Source of the DNA: an uncultured Paracoccaceae bacterium
GTDB lineage: Bacteria > Pseudomonadota > Alphaproteobacteria > Rhodobacterales > Rhodobacteraceae
Reading direction: 5' to 3'
Assembly: GCA_947493335.1 (NCBI GenBank)
Contig: CANLQO010000001.1
Location: 1,488,001 to 1,552,000 of the forward strand
DNA length: 64,000 nucleotides
Below are positions 18,787-27,397 of the stretch, in pieces (the first letter of the stretch is position 1; each line of letters starts with the position of its first letter). A program made the position numbers and the translations under genes. The notes under the pieces were generated by a model. The model was not told the DNA's origin. It saw nothing but the letters and a program-made list of their open reading frames with translations, and did no database searches.

Positions 18787-18846
18787 CAATCGCCCCTTTC
18801 CTATCGGTTTGCAGCGGCGTCAGTTCTGCCGCCCATCCAAACATCA

Positions 18847-18870
18847 GGGCGCCGCAACGGGCGCCCTTTT
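18847..18870. terminator. GC-rich hairpin between frr and uppS
   Basis: GGGCGCC, a short loop and GGCGCCC form a seven-base perfect stem. A TTTT run follows only on the plus strand; in the direction of the frr-uppS message there is no T-run, so it may be a processing or attenuation structure rather than a true terminator. Confidence 0.4.
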
Positions 18871-18877
18871 GGTCGTC

Positions 18878-19441
18878 TTATACCTGCATAATCTCGGATT
18901 GCTTGGTCTCGAGCGTTTCATCAACCGTCTTGATGAATGTATCTGTCAGTTCCTGAACGGCCCCTTCCCAGAACTTCTGATCGTCCTCGGACATGCCGTC
19001 GGCCTTGGCCTTTTTGATCTGGTCCATGCCGTCGCGGCGCAGATTGCGGATCGCAACCCGCGCGCCTTCCGCATAATTGCCGGCGACCTTCGTCAGCTCG
19101 CGGCGGCGTTCTTCGTTCAGTTCAGGGATCGGCAGCATGATGATCGTGCCGTTTAGCTGCGGATTGATCCCCAGCCCGCTTTCGCGGATCGCCTTTTCGA
19201 CCTTGCCGACAAGACCTTTATCCCAGACGTTGATCGTGACCATACGGGGTTCTGGCACATTGACCGTTCCCACCTGGTTAATCGGCGTCATCGACCCGTA
19301 GGCATCCACCATCACCGGCTCCAGCATCGAACCAGAGGCCCGACCGGTGCGCAATGACGCCAGTTCGGTGCGCAGGTTTGCGATTGCGCCGTCCATCCGA
19401 CGCTCAAGATCGTCGGTATCAAGAATAAATTCGTCTGCCAT
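18878..19441 (-). CDS. frr: Ribosome recycling factor
   Basis: Frr splits post-termination ribosomes together with EF-G. The 187-residue, mostly helical protein starts [20 protein letters not shown] and has the conserved [15 protein letters not shown] and the domain II segment [20 protein letters not shown], with the C-terminal helix rich in charged residues. Length matches the family. Upstream, instead of following pyrH directly, it is separated from it by an opposite-strand orphan gene. Confidence 0.97.
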   Translation of the reverse strand: MADEFILDTDDLERRMDGAIANLRTELASLRTGRASGSMLEPVMVDAYGSMTPINQVGTVNVPEPRMVTINVWDKGLVGKVEKAIRESGLGINPQLNGTIIMLPIPELNEERRRELTKVAGNYAEGARVAIRNLRRDGMDQIKKAKADGMSEDDQKFWEGAVQELTDTFIKTVDETLETKQSEIMQV

Positions 19442-19660
19442 GTCGTCTGCTCACTTGGGGGGCATTCGCCCTGCTTTTGCTGGGCTTACTTGAATTACAG
19501 GGACTTGTATAGGTCAGGGATACCTGAGCTTTGGCGCATTTTTTGCGCAGTGACCTTGCGGGGACAGTACCCTGCCTGCCCAAATCTCTTGATCTGGCGC
19601 AATGCCGCCGACTAGGCTCATCACATACTGCTTTCAGACATTCGCGCTAAAGGAAATCCA

Positions 19661-20224
19661 TTGCCCTGGTACATCAAACCCAACGAATACATCTGCAACG
19701 ACTGCGGCGTGCACTTCTTCAATCGCGCGAAAAGCCCTGCGACTGAAGGGAGCTATGGATCTTCTCCGGCGTCAATCCACGGTCCGACCGGAGAGCGCAC
19801 GCGCTGCGCGGATTGTGCCAAGTCGCGCAATCGCCACTTTCTCAGCAAACCGACCGCCCAGCAGATCAAGTTCAACATCACCGTGACCTACCGCATTCAT
19901 GGACACGGCAGCTATAGCTACCTGAGCGGGGCGACAAAGAAGTCCTTTTTGACCGATACCGCCACCATCATGGAGGCGACAGGCGCGCTGGGTCGGATGG
20001 ATCACCCCGACTACAAGGGTGGGAAAATTCGCGCACCGGGGCGTTATTCGGGCACCAATCCGGGGTCTGCTGCGCTCAAGGCCTGGGACGAAGACGGCAT
20101 GGCTTCACACCATGTGCACGTAGGTCGCGGCATTAACAACCGGGTCTATTTCGGCTATAGCCTGTCTTATTATCCCAGCAATCCGGACCAGCTTCAGGGG
20201 CTAATGCTTTATATCGGGTCTTAG
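19661..20224 (+). CDS. Orphan protein with zinc-ribbon-like CxxC pairs
   Basis: A 187-residue protein on the strand opposite to pyrH and frr. The likely start is TTG 19661, preceded by AAAGGA at about eight bases. CNDC near residue 13 and CADC near residue 49 form a four-cysteine set resembling a zinc ribbon; the remainder is rich in G, S, Y and H (HGHGSYSYLSGATKK, YSGTNPGS, HHVHVGRGINNRVYFGYSLS). No signal peptide or membrane segment. I do not recognise the family. It interrupts the pyrH-frr pair, which is normally contiguous, so it looks like a later insertion. It ends six bases before the convergent pyrH stop. Confidence 0.65.
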   Translation: MPWYIKPNEYICNDCGVHFFNRAKSPATEGSYGSSPASIHGPTGERTRCADCAKSRNRHFLSKPTAQQIKFNITVTYRIHGHGSYSYLSGATKKSFLTDTATIMEATGALGRMDHPDYKGGKIRAPGRYSGTNPGSAALKAWDEDGMASHHVHVGRGINNRVYFGYSLSYYPSNPDQLQGLMLYIGS

Positions 20225-20230
20225 GCGGGC

Positions 20231-20956
20231 CTAATCGGTCACGACCGTATAGGTCCCTTCCCCAGCCAGAATTCCGCGGAAACCGCCGGGCTCATCTAGC
20301 GAGAAGACGATGATCGGCAGGTGGTTGTCACGGGCCAAAGCAATTGCGCTGGCGTCCATCACGCCCAGATGTTTGGCCAACACCTCGTCATACGTCACCT
20401 TGTCGAACCTGACCGCATCGGCGTGTTTGGCGGGGTCCTTGTCATAAACGCCATCGACCTTGGTGCCTTTCAGGATCGCCTGACAGGCCATCTCATTGGC
20501 GCGCAGGGTCGCGGCGGTGTCGGTGGTGAAATAGGGGTTGCCGGTACCTGCAGCAAAGATGCATACGCGCTTTTTCTCAAGGTGGCGCACGGCGCGCCTG
20601 CGGATATAGGGTTCGGCCACTTCGTTCATCGTGATGGCGCTGATCACCCGCGTGTGAATGCCCAGCCCTTCAAGCGCGGATTGCATTGCCAGCGCGTTCA
20701 TCACCGTAGCCAACATCCCCATGTAGTCGGCTGTCGTCCGCTCCATCCCCTGCGCGCTGCCCTGAAGCCCGCGAAAGATGTTACCGCCGCCGATGACCAT
20801 GCAGATCTCGACCCCCATGTCGTGCACCGTCTTGACCTCTTGCGCGATGCGCTCGACCGTGGGCGGGTGCAGCCCGAAACCGGTATCGCCCATCAGGGCC
20901 TCACCCGAGATTTTCAACATGACCCGGTTATAGGTGGTGTCTGTTGTTTCGGTCAT
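20231..20956 (-). CDS. pyrH: UMP kinase
   Basis: PyrH phosphorylates UMP to UDP and is an amino-acid-kinase-fold hexamer. The 241-residue protein has the N-terminal [18 protein letters not shown], the GGGNIFRG nucleotide loop and a C-terminal TVVTD end. ATG 20956 directly precedes the conserved segment; the frame's extension to 21268 overlaps the miaA region and has no coding signal. It is the first gene of the minus-strand group and is divergent from miaA across about 127 bases. Confidence 0.97.
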   Translation of the reverse strand: MTETTDTTYNRVMLKISGEALMGDTGFGLHPPTVERIAQEVKTVHDMGVEICMVIGGGNIFRGLQGSAQGMERTTADYMGMLATVMNALAMQSALEGLGIHTRVISAITMNEVAEPYIRRRAVRHLEKKRVCIFAAGTGNPYFTTDTAATLRANEMACQAILKGTKVDGVYDKDPAKHADAVRFDKVTYDEVLAKHLGVMDASAIALARDNHLPIIVFSLDEPGGFRGILAGEGTYTVVTD

Positions 20957-21083
20957 GCTGGCCCCCGGTGCGTGGTATTTGCGATCCCGCGCAAAATGTC
21001 GCAACAAGGGCGCAAGTTCAATGCCACATCCACCCGCCGGGCCATTTCGCGCCGCGCCAACCTTAGGAAAACCGGGTAAGTCC

Positions 21084-21977
21084 TTGTCTGACATCAAGAT
21101 ATACCCTGACAAACCGGTCCTGATTGCGGGGCCAACGGCCTCTGGCAAGTCCGCTTTGGCGGTGCAGATCGCGCGCATGCAAGGTGGGGTTGTGATCAAC
21201 GCCGATGCGATGCAGGTGTTTGATGGCTGGCGCGTGCTGACCGCGCGCCCCGATGATGCTGAATGCACCGCCGCCCCGCATGCGCTTTATGGCCATGTGC
21301 CGTTTGATCAGGCCTATTCGGTCGGTCACTGGTTGCGCGACGTCGAACCGCTGTTAACCGGTGCCCGCCCGATCATCGTCGGCGGCACCGGGCTATACTT
21401 TTCCGCACTGACAGAAGGCTTGGCCGATATTCCGGCCACACCGCCCGATGTCCGGGCACGGGCCGATATGATGCCCTTGCCCACCCTGCTGGCGGATCTT
21501 GATCCGGACACAACTGCACGAATCGACACCCGAAACCGGGTGCGTGTCCAACGCGCGTGGGAGGTGATGACCGCCACCGGGCGCAGCCTTGCGGTCTGGC
21601 AAGACGCGACGCCGCCACCGCTTCTGCCTTTGTCAGACGCAACACCTATCGTGCTGGACGCGCCCAAGGACTGGCTGACGCCGCGCATCACGCAGCGCTT
21701 TGACCAGATGCTTGCCGGTGGCGCATTGGCAGAGGCGCAGGTAATGCTGCCCCGGTGGGACAAAACGCACCCTTCTTCAAAAGCCATTGGCGCGGCAGAA
21801 TTGATTGCGCATTTGCGGGGCGAGATGACGCTGGATGCCGCCCGCGATGCGGCCATCATTGCCACCCGGCAATATGCCAAGCGGCAACGCACCTGGTTCA
21901 ACAAGCGGATGCGCGATTGGCACCACATCCACATGCCGTCCACAGAGTTATCCACATGCTTACAGTTCGTTTCCTGA
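21084..21977 (+). CDS. miaA: tRNA dimethylallyltransferase
   Basis: MiaA adds the dimethylallyl group to A37 of tRNAs reading UNN codons. The protein (297 residues from TTG 21084) has the P-loop [38 protein letters not shown] and [16 protein letters not shown]. The start is uncertain: TTG 21084 places the P-loop at the normal depth, while ATG 21021 would add 21 residues. A perfect DnaA-box sequence TTATCCACA occurs at 21948-21956 inside the last codons, probably by chance. Confidence 0.93.
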   Translation: MSDIKIYPDKPVLIAGPTASGKSALAVQIARMQGGVVINADAMQVFDGWRVLTARPDDAECTAAPHALYGHVPFDQAYSVGHWLRDVEPLLTGARPIIVGGTGLYFSALTEGLADIPATPPDVRARADMMPLPTLLADLDPDTTARIDTRNRVRVQRAWEVMTATGRSLAVWQDATPPPLLPLSDATPIVLDAPKDWLTPRITQRFDQMLAGGALAEAQVMLPRWDKTHPSSKAIGAAELIAHLRGEMTLDAARDAAIIATRQYAKRQRTWFNKRMRDWHHIHMPSTELSTCLQFVS

Positions 21978-22040
21978 ATTCATGATTGTTTTTCGGGCTT
22001 TCTCGGGCCAAGTTTGCACAAATCGAACGCCCGGGGACCT

Positions 22041-22871
22041 ATGCAACTTCCGACCGAAAAGACCGCAACAGCGCTTGCGCTCGCGCCGATTGCCCAGAAC
22101 CCGCAGATGGGACGCTGGCGGACCGAAGCCATGCGCAGCCACGCCTCTCCACGACTGTTGTTTGTGGGCAAGGGACATGGCCGGATCACCGTGGCGGGCC
22201 TGACCAGCGGCTATGGCCCCAACAACCTGATCTTTATCCCGGCGCATACGATGTATGGCTTTGACGTTGGGCCCACCGTGTTTGGCCAGATGGTCACGAT
22301 CCCGGCCGCGATGGCCTCTGAATGGCCGGATGAGCATGTGCATTTGCGCCTGCGCGACGTTGCCGCCCAGAAAGAGCTGATCGGCCTGCTTGACGGGCTG
22401 GAGCGTGAGCTGAAATCAGACCGCAGCGCCCACAGCCGTGCGGCGCATTATCATCTGGGCCTGCTGGCGGTTTTCTTTGAACGCCAACTCGATAGCCGGG
22501 GTGACGACGGACAAGAGGCGCGCGGCGAAACAAGTGCGGCACGTCTGGTCGCCGCCTACACTGACCTGATTGAACGGGACTACCGTACGGACCGGCGCGT
22601 CAATGACTATGCCACCGAATTGGGCGTGACCCCCACCCATCTGACCCGCTGCTGCAAGCAAACCTGCGGAAAGTCGGCCTTGGCGCTTTTGACCGACCGG
22701 GTCCATTATGAGGCCTGCATGCTTTTGCGTGAAACGCGCACGCCGGTGCAGCAGATCGCGCTTGATCTGGGGTTTCACTCACCGGCCTATTTCAGCCGCG
22801 CCTTTCAGGCGCGCGCCGGACGCACACCGTCCGACTTTCGCAAGCACGGTGCCGCAGCGCAGCGACGCTAA
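22041..22871 (+). CDS. AraC-family transcriptional regulator
   Basis: A 276-residue regulator with an N-terminal cupin-like sensing region (GKGHGRITVAGLTSGYGPNN) and a C-terminal double HTH at about residues 185-265, including YATELGVTPTHLTRCCKQ and IALDLGFHSPAYFSRAFQ, the AraC signature. ATG 22041 is preceded by GGGGAC. It is followed on the same strand by the peptide ABC importer, so it is the likely regulator of that operon; direct repeats in the gap could be its operator. The effector is unknown. Confidence 0.88.
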   Translation: MQLPTEKTATALALAPIAQNPQMGRWRTEAMRSHASPRLLFVGKGHGRITVAGLTSGYGPNNLIFIPAHTMYGFDVGPTVFGQMVTIPAAMASEWPDEHVHLRLRDVAAQKELIGLLDGLERELKSDRSAHSRAAHYHLGLLAVFFERQLDSRGDDGQEARGETSAARLVAAYTDLIERDYRTDRRVNDYATELGVTPTHLTRCCKQTCGKSALALLTDRVHYEACMLLRETRTPVQQIALDLGFHSPAYFSRAFQARAGRTPSDFRKHGAAAQRR

Positions 22872-22882
22872 TCGAAACGGCG

Positions 22883-22918
22883 ATGTCGTTTTTGACCATT
22901 CGGACAAATGTCGTTTTT
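22883..22918 (+). promoter_or_regulatory. Direct repeat, candidate AraC-type operator
   Basis: An 11-base sequence ATGTCGTTTTT occurs at 22883-22893 and again at 22908-22918, a 25-base period, in the gap between the AraC gene and the ABC importer operon. AraC-family proteins commonly bind tandem half-sites about two helical turns apart. No binding evidence is available. Confidence 0.4.
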
Positions 22919-22989
22919 ACCCCGGTAATCCGTCGCAAATGTGAACTGATTGACCGAATGTGTGCATTGACCTGCGGCTGAAAACATTG

Positions 22990-23033
22990 CCCAATTGCGA
23001 CATTGGGATACTGCCGCTTGTCGCTTTGCGACA
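22990..23033 (+). promoter_or_regulatory. Two inverted repeats upstream of the ABC importer
   Basis: CCCAAT-N6-ATTGGG (22990-23007) and TGTCGC-TTT-GCGACA (23019-23033) are perfect dyads 70-113 bases before the binding-protein gene. They could be operator sites for another repressor or leader hairpins; I cannot assign a factor. Confidence 0.35.
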
Positions 23034-23102
23034 CGTGTGCCGCTCTGGTGACCGTCAGGTTGCCGGGGTCTCAACAAAAAAATGTGTCACAGGGAGAAAA
23101 GT

Positions 23103-24764
23103 ATGACGCACCACACCAACCTTTCGGTCCATCCGGCCGCCTTGCAGTATGCAGAGGATGAAAAGGCGGGCAAACTCAGCCGCCGCGAATTCCTCAGCCG
23201 TACCACGGCGCTGGGTCTGACCTCGGCCGCGGCCTATGGTCTTTTGGGCCTGAACGCGCCTGCCAAAGCCGCCGCGCACGCCCAGCAGGGCGGCACGATG
23301 CGGATGCAGATGGAAGTTCGCGCGCTGAAAGAGCCGCGCGCTTATGACTGGACGCAAATTGCCTTCTTCACCGCTGGCTGGCTGGAATATCTCGTTGAGT
23401 ACAACTCCGATGGTTCGTTCGAGCCGATGCTTCTGGAAAGCTGGGAAGTCAACGATGACGCCACCTCTTACACGCTGAACGTCCGCAAGGGTGTGAAGTG
23501 GAACAACGGTGACGACTTCACCGCCGAAGACGTGGCACGCAACATCATTGGTTGGGCCGACAAGGCCGTTGAAGGCAACTCCATGGCCGGTCGTTTCGCG
23601 ATCCTGATCGACCCCGAGACCGAAAAAGCCATCGACGGTGCGGTCGAAGTTGTGGACAGCCACACCGTGCGCCTGAACCTGCCGGGTTCGGACATCACGC
23701 TGATCGCTGGCATGGCAGACTATCCTGCCGCCATCACGCATAGCAGCCACACGCCCGAGACGATGCTCGAGAATCCGATCGGCACCGGCTACATGAAGCC
23801 TGAAAGCCTCGAAGTGGGTGTCAAAGGCGTCATCGTGCGGAACGAAGATCACGACTGGTGGGGCTACGCCGCTGGCAAAGGTGGCTATCTCGACCGGATC
23901 GAATACATCGACTATGGCACCGATCCCTCTGCTTGGGTCGCCGCTGCTGCCGCTGATGAGGTCGACATGACCTATGAAACAGTGGGTGACTTCGTCGACG
24001 TCTTCGAAGGCATCGGCTGGGAACGTTCGGAAGTGGCCTCTGCTGCGACCATCGTGATCCGTCCCAACCAGGTGGCCGAAGTGGACGGCATGAAGCCTTA
24101 CGCGGACAAGCGTGTCCGTCAGGCGATTGCCATGGCCGTTGATCCGGCTGTCTGCCTCGAGCTGGGCTATTCCAACCGTGGTGCGCCTGCACGTAACCAG
24201 CACGTGGGCCCGATGCACCCTGCCTGGGCTGACGTGCCCGGCATGAAGGTCGATCCCGAAGCCGCGCTGGCCCTGCTGACCGAAGCAGGCATGGCCGACT
24301 TCGAGATGGAAATCACCTCCATCGACGACGACTGGCGCAAGAACACCACCGATGCGGTGGCCGCGCAGCTGCGTGACGCAGGTTTCAAGGTCAAGCGGAC
24401 GATCATTCCGGGCTCGACCTTCTGGAACGACTGGACCAAGTACCCGTTCTCTTCCACGAACTGGAACCACCGTCCGCTCGACACCCAGATCCTGGGTCTG
24501 GCCTATCGCTCTGGCGAGGCATGGAACGAGGCAGGCTTTGCCAATGCCGAGTTTGACGCCCTGCTGGCCGAAGCCAACTCTATCGCGGATTCGGATGCAC
24601 GCCGCGAGGTGATGGCCAAGCTGCAAGGGATCATGACCGACGAAGGCGTGACACTGCAGCCTTACTGGCGCACGGTTTACCGTCACGCAAAGCCGGGATT
24701 TGTCGGCTGGGATATGCACATCGCGTATCTGCCGCAGATCTACAAGATCGGCGTCGCAGCCTAA
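23103..24764 (+). CDS. ABC importer substrate-binding protein (SBP family 5, Tat-exported)
   Basis: A 553-residue extracytoplasmic solute-binding protein of the peptide/nickel/opine class. The N-terminus has a twin-arginine signal ([20 protein letters not shown]), indicating folded export through Tat. The mature region shows the family-5 pattern, including [20 protein letters not shown] and [19 protein letters not shown] precedes ATG 23103. It heads a four-gene importer operon and is followed by a hairpin terminator that probably lets it be made in excess over the permeases. Ligand unknown; peptides, opines or amines are possible. Confidence 0.93.
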   Translation: MTHHTNLSVHPAALQYAEDEKAGKLSRREFLSRTTALGLTSAAAYGLLGLNAPAKAAAHAQQGGTMRMQMEVRALKEPRAYDWTQIAFFTAGWLEYLVEYNSDGSFEPMLLESWEVNDDATSYTLNVRKGVKWNNGDDFTAEDVARNIIGWADKAVEGNSMAGRFAILIDPETEKAIDGAVEVVDSHTVRLNLPGSDITLIAGMADYPAAITHSSHTPETMLENPIGTGYMKPESLEVGVKGVIVRNEDHDWWGYAAGKGGYLDRIEYIDYGTDPSAWVAAAAADEVDMTYETVGDFVDVFEGIGWERSEVASAATIVIRPNQVAEVDGMKPYADKRVRQAIAMAVDPAVCLELGYSNRGAPARNQHVGPMHPAWADVPGMKVDPEAALALLTEAGMADFEMEITSIDDDWRKNTTDAVAAQLRDAGFKVKRTIIPGSTFWNDWTKYPFSSTNWNHRPLDTQILGLAYRSGEAWNEAGFANAEFDALLAEANSIADSDARREVMAKLQGIMTDEGVTLQPYWRTVYRHAKPGFVGWDMHIAYLPQIYKIGVAA

Positions 24765-24774
24765 ACCAACAATC

Positions 24775-24808
24775 AGGGCCGCACCGCACACCGGTGCGGC
24801 CCTTTTTG
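24775..24808 (+). terminator. Terminator/attenuator between binding protein and permeases
   Basis: AGGGCCGCACC, a seven-base loop and GGTGCGGCCCT form a perfect eleven-base stem followed by TTTTT. It lies eleven bases after the binding-protein stop and 87 bases before the first permease, so partial readthrough would set expression ratios within the operon. Confidence 0.85.
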
Positions 24809-24894
24809 ACTGTAGCCGACGTCACGCGGGATCCACCTGCGGACACACCTGATAGGCCGGGCAACGACCCTGCCGCAGACCAACAGGGGTCTTT

Positions 24895-25929
24895 ATGGGA
24901 CTGTTCATCTTACGTCGCCTCGGGGTCATGATCCTGACGGCGCTGTGCCTGACATTTATCGTTTTCTGGCTCACCAACCTTTACCCGAACCTTGAGAAGC
25001 TGGCCAAAACCCAAGGCAACTTCCGCATGTCGGACGAGGCCGTGACCAGTTATCTCACCAACCGCGGCTATACGCAGGCCCTGCCGGTCAAATACGGCCA
25101 ATGGCTTGGCGTGCTGCCCGGGTACGAGATCGAAGGCAGCGATGGAGAGGTCCGGCGCCGCTGTGAAGACGGCAAGACTTTCTGCGGCATCTTGCAGGGC
25201 GACTGGGGCTTTTCCACGGTGTTCAAGGATGACGTCAGCAAAATCGTCGGCACACGACTGGGATTAACAGGCAAACTCATGTTCTGGGTCATGGTGGTCA
25301 TGGTGCCGGGCGCGCTGATTATCGGGGTGCTGGCCGGGATGCGCGAAGGCTCTGGCACAGACCGCAGCCTATCGACCGTCTCAATCGTTTCGACCGCTAC
25401 GCCGGAATATGTCTCGGGCGTGATCCTGATTGCGGCCTTTGCGACCAAGGCCTTTATCGATTGGGAAAGTATACCGTTCAAAGGCACGGCCACCTCGGCC
25501 GCCGACAATGTGACCTTTGAAAACTTCTTTCTGCCCACCATCACCATCGCGCTTTACGGCATGGGCTATATCGCCCGGATGACACGCGCCTCCATGACCG
25601 AGGTCATGACCGCCCAATACATCCGCACCGCGCGTCTGAAAGGCGTCAGCTTTCCAAAAATCGTCCTGCGCCACGCGCTGCGGAACGCGCTGATCGCCCC
25701 CTTTACGGTGATAATGCTGCAGTTCCCCTGGCTCCTGAACGGCGTCGTCATCGTCGAGACGCTTTTCAACTACAAGGGCTTTGGCTGGACGCTGGTGCAA
25801 GCGGCAGGCAACAACGACATCGAACTTTTGCTCGGCGTCTCAATCGTATCCGTCTTCGTGGTCCTGGTGACACAGCTGATATCCGACATCGGCTATGTCT
25901 TCCTGAACCCACGCATTCGCATTTCATAA
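24895..25929 (+). CDS. ABC importer permease (DppB/OppB type)
   Basis: A 344-residue inner-membrane permease with an N-terminal helix (LRRLGVMILTALCLTFIVFW), a periplasmic loop of about 100 residues, five further helices and the EAA loop ARLKGVSFPKIVLRHALRNA. This is the DppB layout. The long loop contains RRCEDGKTFCG, two cysteines that could form a disulfide. AGGGG lies upstream of ATG 24895. It is 12 bases ahead of the second permease. Confidence 0.93.
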   Translation: MGLFILRRLGVMILTALCLTFIVFWLTNLYPNLEKLAKTQGNFRMSDEAVTSYLTNRGYTQALPVKYGQWLGVLPGYEIEGSDGEVRRRCEDGKTFCGILQGDWGFSTVFKDDVSKIVGTRLGLTGKLMFWVMVVMVPGALIIGVLAGMREGSGTDRSLSTVSIVSTATPEYVSGVILIAAFATKAFIDWESIPFKGTATSAADNVTFENFFLPTITIALYGMGYIARMTRASMTEVMTAQYIRTARLKGVSFPKIVLRHALRNALIAPFTVIMLQFPWLLNGVVIVETLFNYKGFGWTLVQAAGNNDIELLLGVSIVSVFVVLVTQLISDIGYVFLNPRIRIS

Positions 25930-25941
25930 AGGAGGCTGATC

Positions 25942-27393
25942 ATGGAACCGCTTACCTGGACCGGATCGCTTGGCGCCATCCTGAACCCCCTCTTCTCGAT
26001 CAGCGTGGTGCTTCTGGCCTGCTCTGTTGTGATCCAAATCGTGCTCAGCTTCTTCGCCCCGGCGATGACGCTGCAATCCAACCCGGACGGCACGCTGGTC
26101 AAACGCGGCGGCGCGCTTGGCCTGTTCGAGCAGACGACAAAACTCTTCTTCTTTGCCGCCCTCGCCACTGTGGTGCTCTACATTCTCGGCGGTGTCATCA
26201 TGCCCTACGGCAGTGCAGGCATCATCGGGGCGATGTCAAAACAGTTCGCGCCGGTCTGGATCGCATTGTTCCTGACTTTCCTTGCGTCGATCATGTTCAA
26301 GCGGCGTCTTGGCCTTTATGGCAAGCTTTTCGACAGCATCATCGGCATGATCGGCTTTGGCCTTGTGATGTTCTGGGTCTTCACCGCGGTCTTTGCGGGT
26401 CTCTTTGATCTGATCGCCACGCATGATCCGCTGACGCAAATCTCGGGGTTGAAGAACAAACTCCCTGGTGTCGCACTGCCCGAAGGCAGCGAAGAGATGA
26501 ACCCCCATTACCTCTTGGGCGGTGACAACCTCGCACGCGATATCTTCAGCCGCATGGTCTATGGCTCAACCATCGTGATCGCGATTGCGCCAATGGCGAC
26601 GGTCTTTGCCTTTATGGTCGGGATCACGCTGGGCCTGCCTGCGGGGTTCTATGGCGGTCGGCTTGATACGCTGCTGTCGTTCCTCGCCAACCTGATCCTC
26701 GCCTTCCCCGTGATCCTGCTGTTTTACCTGCTGGTTACACCGGAAATCGTTGAAACGGGCATTCCGTCCTATATGGCGGCGTTCCTCTTTGTGTTCCCAA
26801 TCGTGTTCTTTGGCGTGCTGTTGAACTCGCGGTTCTATACGCAACCCTCCAAGCGGAACCCGATGCTGATCCTCGTGCTTGGTGGGCTTTCATGGCTTTA
26901 CCTGTCGATGATCTCTCAGGCCGGAACCAAGCTGAACTTCCTGCCCCCCGCCGTAGACCTCTTTGATATCGCGCCGGGTATTCTGGTGGTGTTCGTCTCG
27001 GTGGTCTTCGTGAACTCGCCCACCGTGTTCCGGATCGTGCGGGGCCTCGCCCTTGACCTGCGGACCCGCGACTATGTCGCCGCCGCCCAGACCCGGGGTG
27101 AAGGCGCGTGGTACATCATGCTGTGGGAAATCCTGCCCAACGCGCGCGGCCCGCTCATCGTCGATTTCTGTCTGCGCATTGGCTACACGACGATCCTTCT
27201 AGGGACCTTGGGCTTCTTCGGCCTTGGCCTGCCGCCGGAAAGCCCGGACTGGGGTTCGACCATCAACGAGGGCCGCAAGCTCTTGCTGATCTTCGTCCAC
27301 CCACCGCTGCCACCGGCGATTGCGCTCTTGTCGCTTGTGCTGGGTCTGAACCTGCTGGCCGATGGCCTGCGTGAAGAAAGCTTGAAGGATTAA
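25942..27393 (+). CDS. ABC importer permease (DppC/OppC type), extended
   Basis: A 483-residue permease whose C-terminal part is DppC-like, with GGDNLARDIFSRMVYGSTI and the EAA loop AAAQTRGEGAWYIMLWEILP and the ending GLNLLADGLREE. Usual DppC proteins are near 300 residues; here about 180 extra N-terminal residues include several additional hydrophobic segments (for example WIALFLTFLASIMFK), and a further membrane stretch lies in the middle (about 265-345). GGAGG precedes ATG 25942. It pairs with the upstream permease to form the channel. Confidence 0.9.
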   Translation: MEPLTWTGSLGAILNPLFSISVVLLACSVVIQIVLSFFAPAMTLQSNPDGTLVKRGGALGLFEQTTKLFFFAALATVVLYILGGVIMPYGSAGIIGAMSKQFAPVWIALFLTFLASIMFKRRLGLYGKLFDSIIGMIGFGLVMFWVFTAVFAGLFDLIATHDPLTQISGLKNKLPGVALPEGSEEMNPHYLLGGDNLARDIFSRMVYGSTIVIAIAPMATVFAFMVGITLGLPAGFYGGRLDTLLSFLANLILAFPVILLFYLLVTPEIVETGIPSYMAAFLFVFPIVFFGVLLNSRFYTQPSKRNPMLILVLGGLSWLYLSMISQAGTKLNFLPPAVDLFDIAPGILVVFVSVVFVNSPTVFRIVRGLALDLRTRDYVAAAQTRGEGAWYIMLWEILPNARGPLIVDFCLRIGYTTILLGTLGFFGLGLPPESPDWGSTINEGRKLLLIFVHPPLPPAIALLSLVLGLNLLADGLREESLKD

Positions 27394-27397
27394 TCTG

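Noticed and set aside
21948-21956. Perfect DnaA box TTATCCACA as a sign of a replication origin
   Set aside because: It is a single box inside the end of miaA with no AT-rich unwinding region, no further boxes and no dnaA/hemE/parAB neighbours. One nine-base match per 64 kb is close to chance.
23055-24791. A 578-codon open frame antisense to the binding-protein gene
   Set aside because: It mirrors the coding strand's codon bias, has no ribosome site or conserved motif, and the plus strand encodes a clear solute-binding protein with Tat signal.
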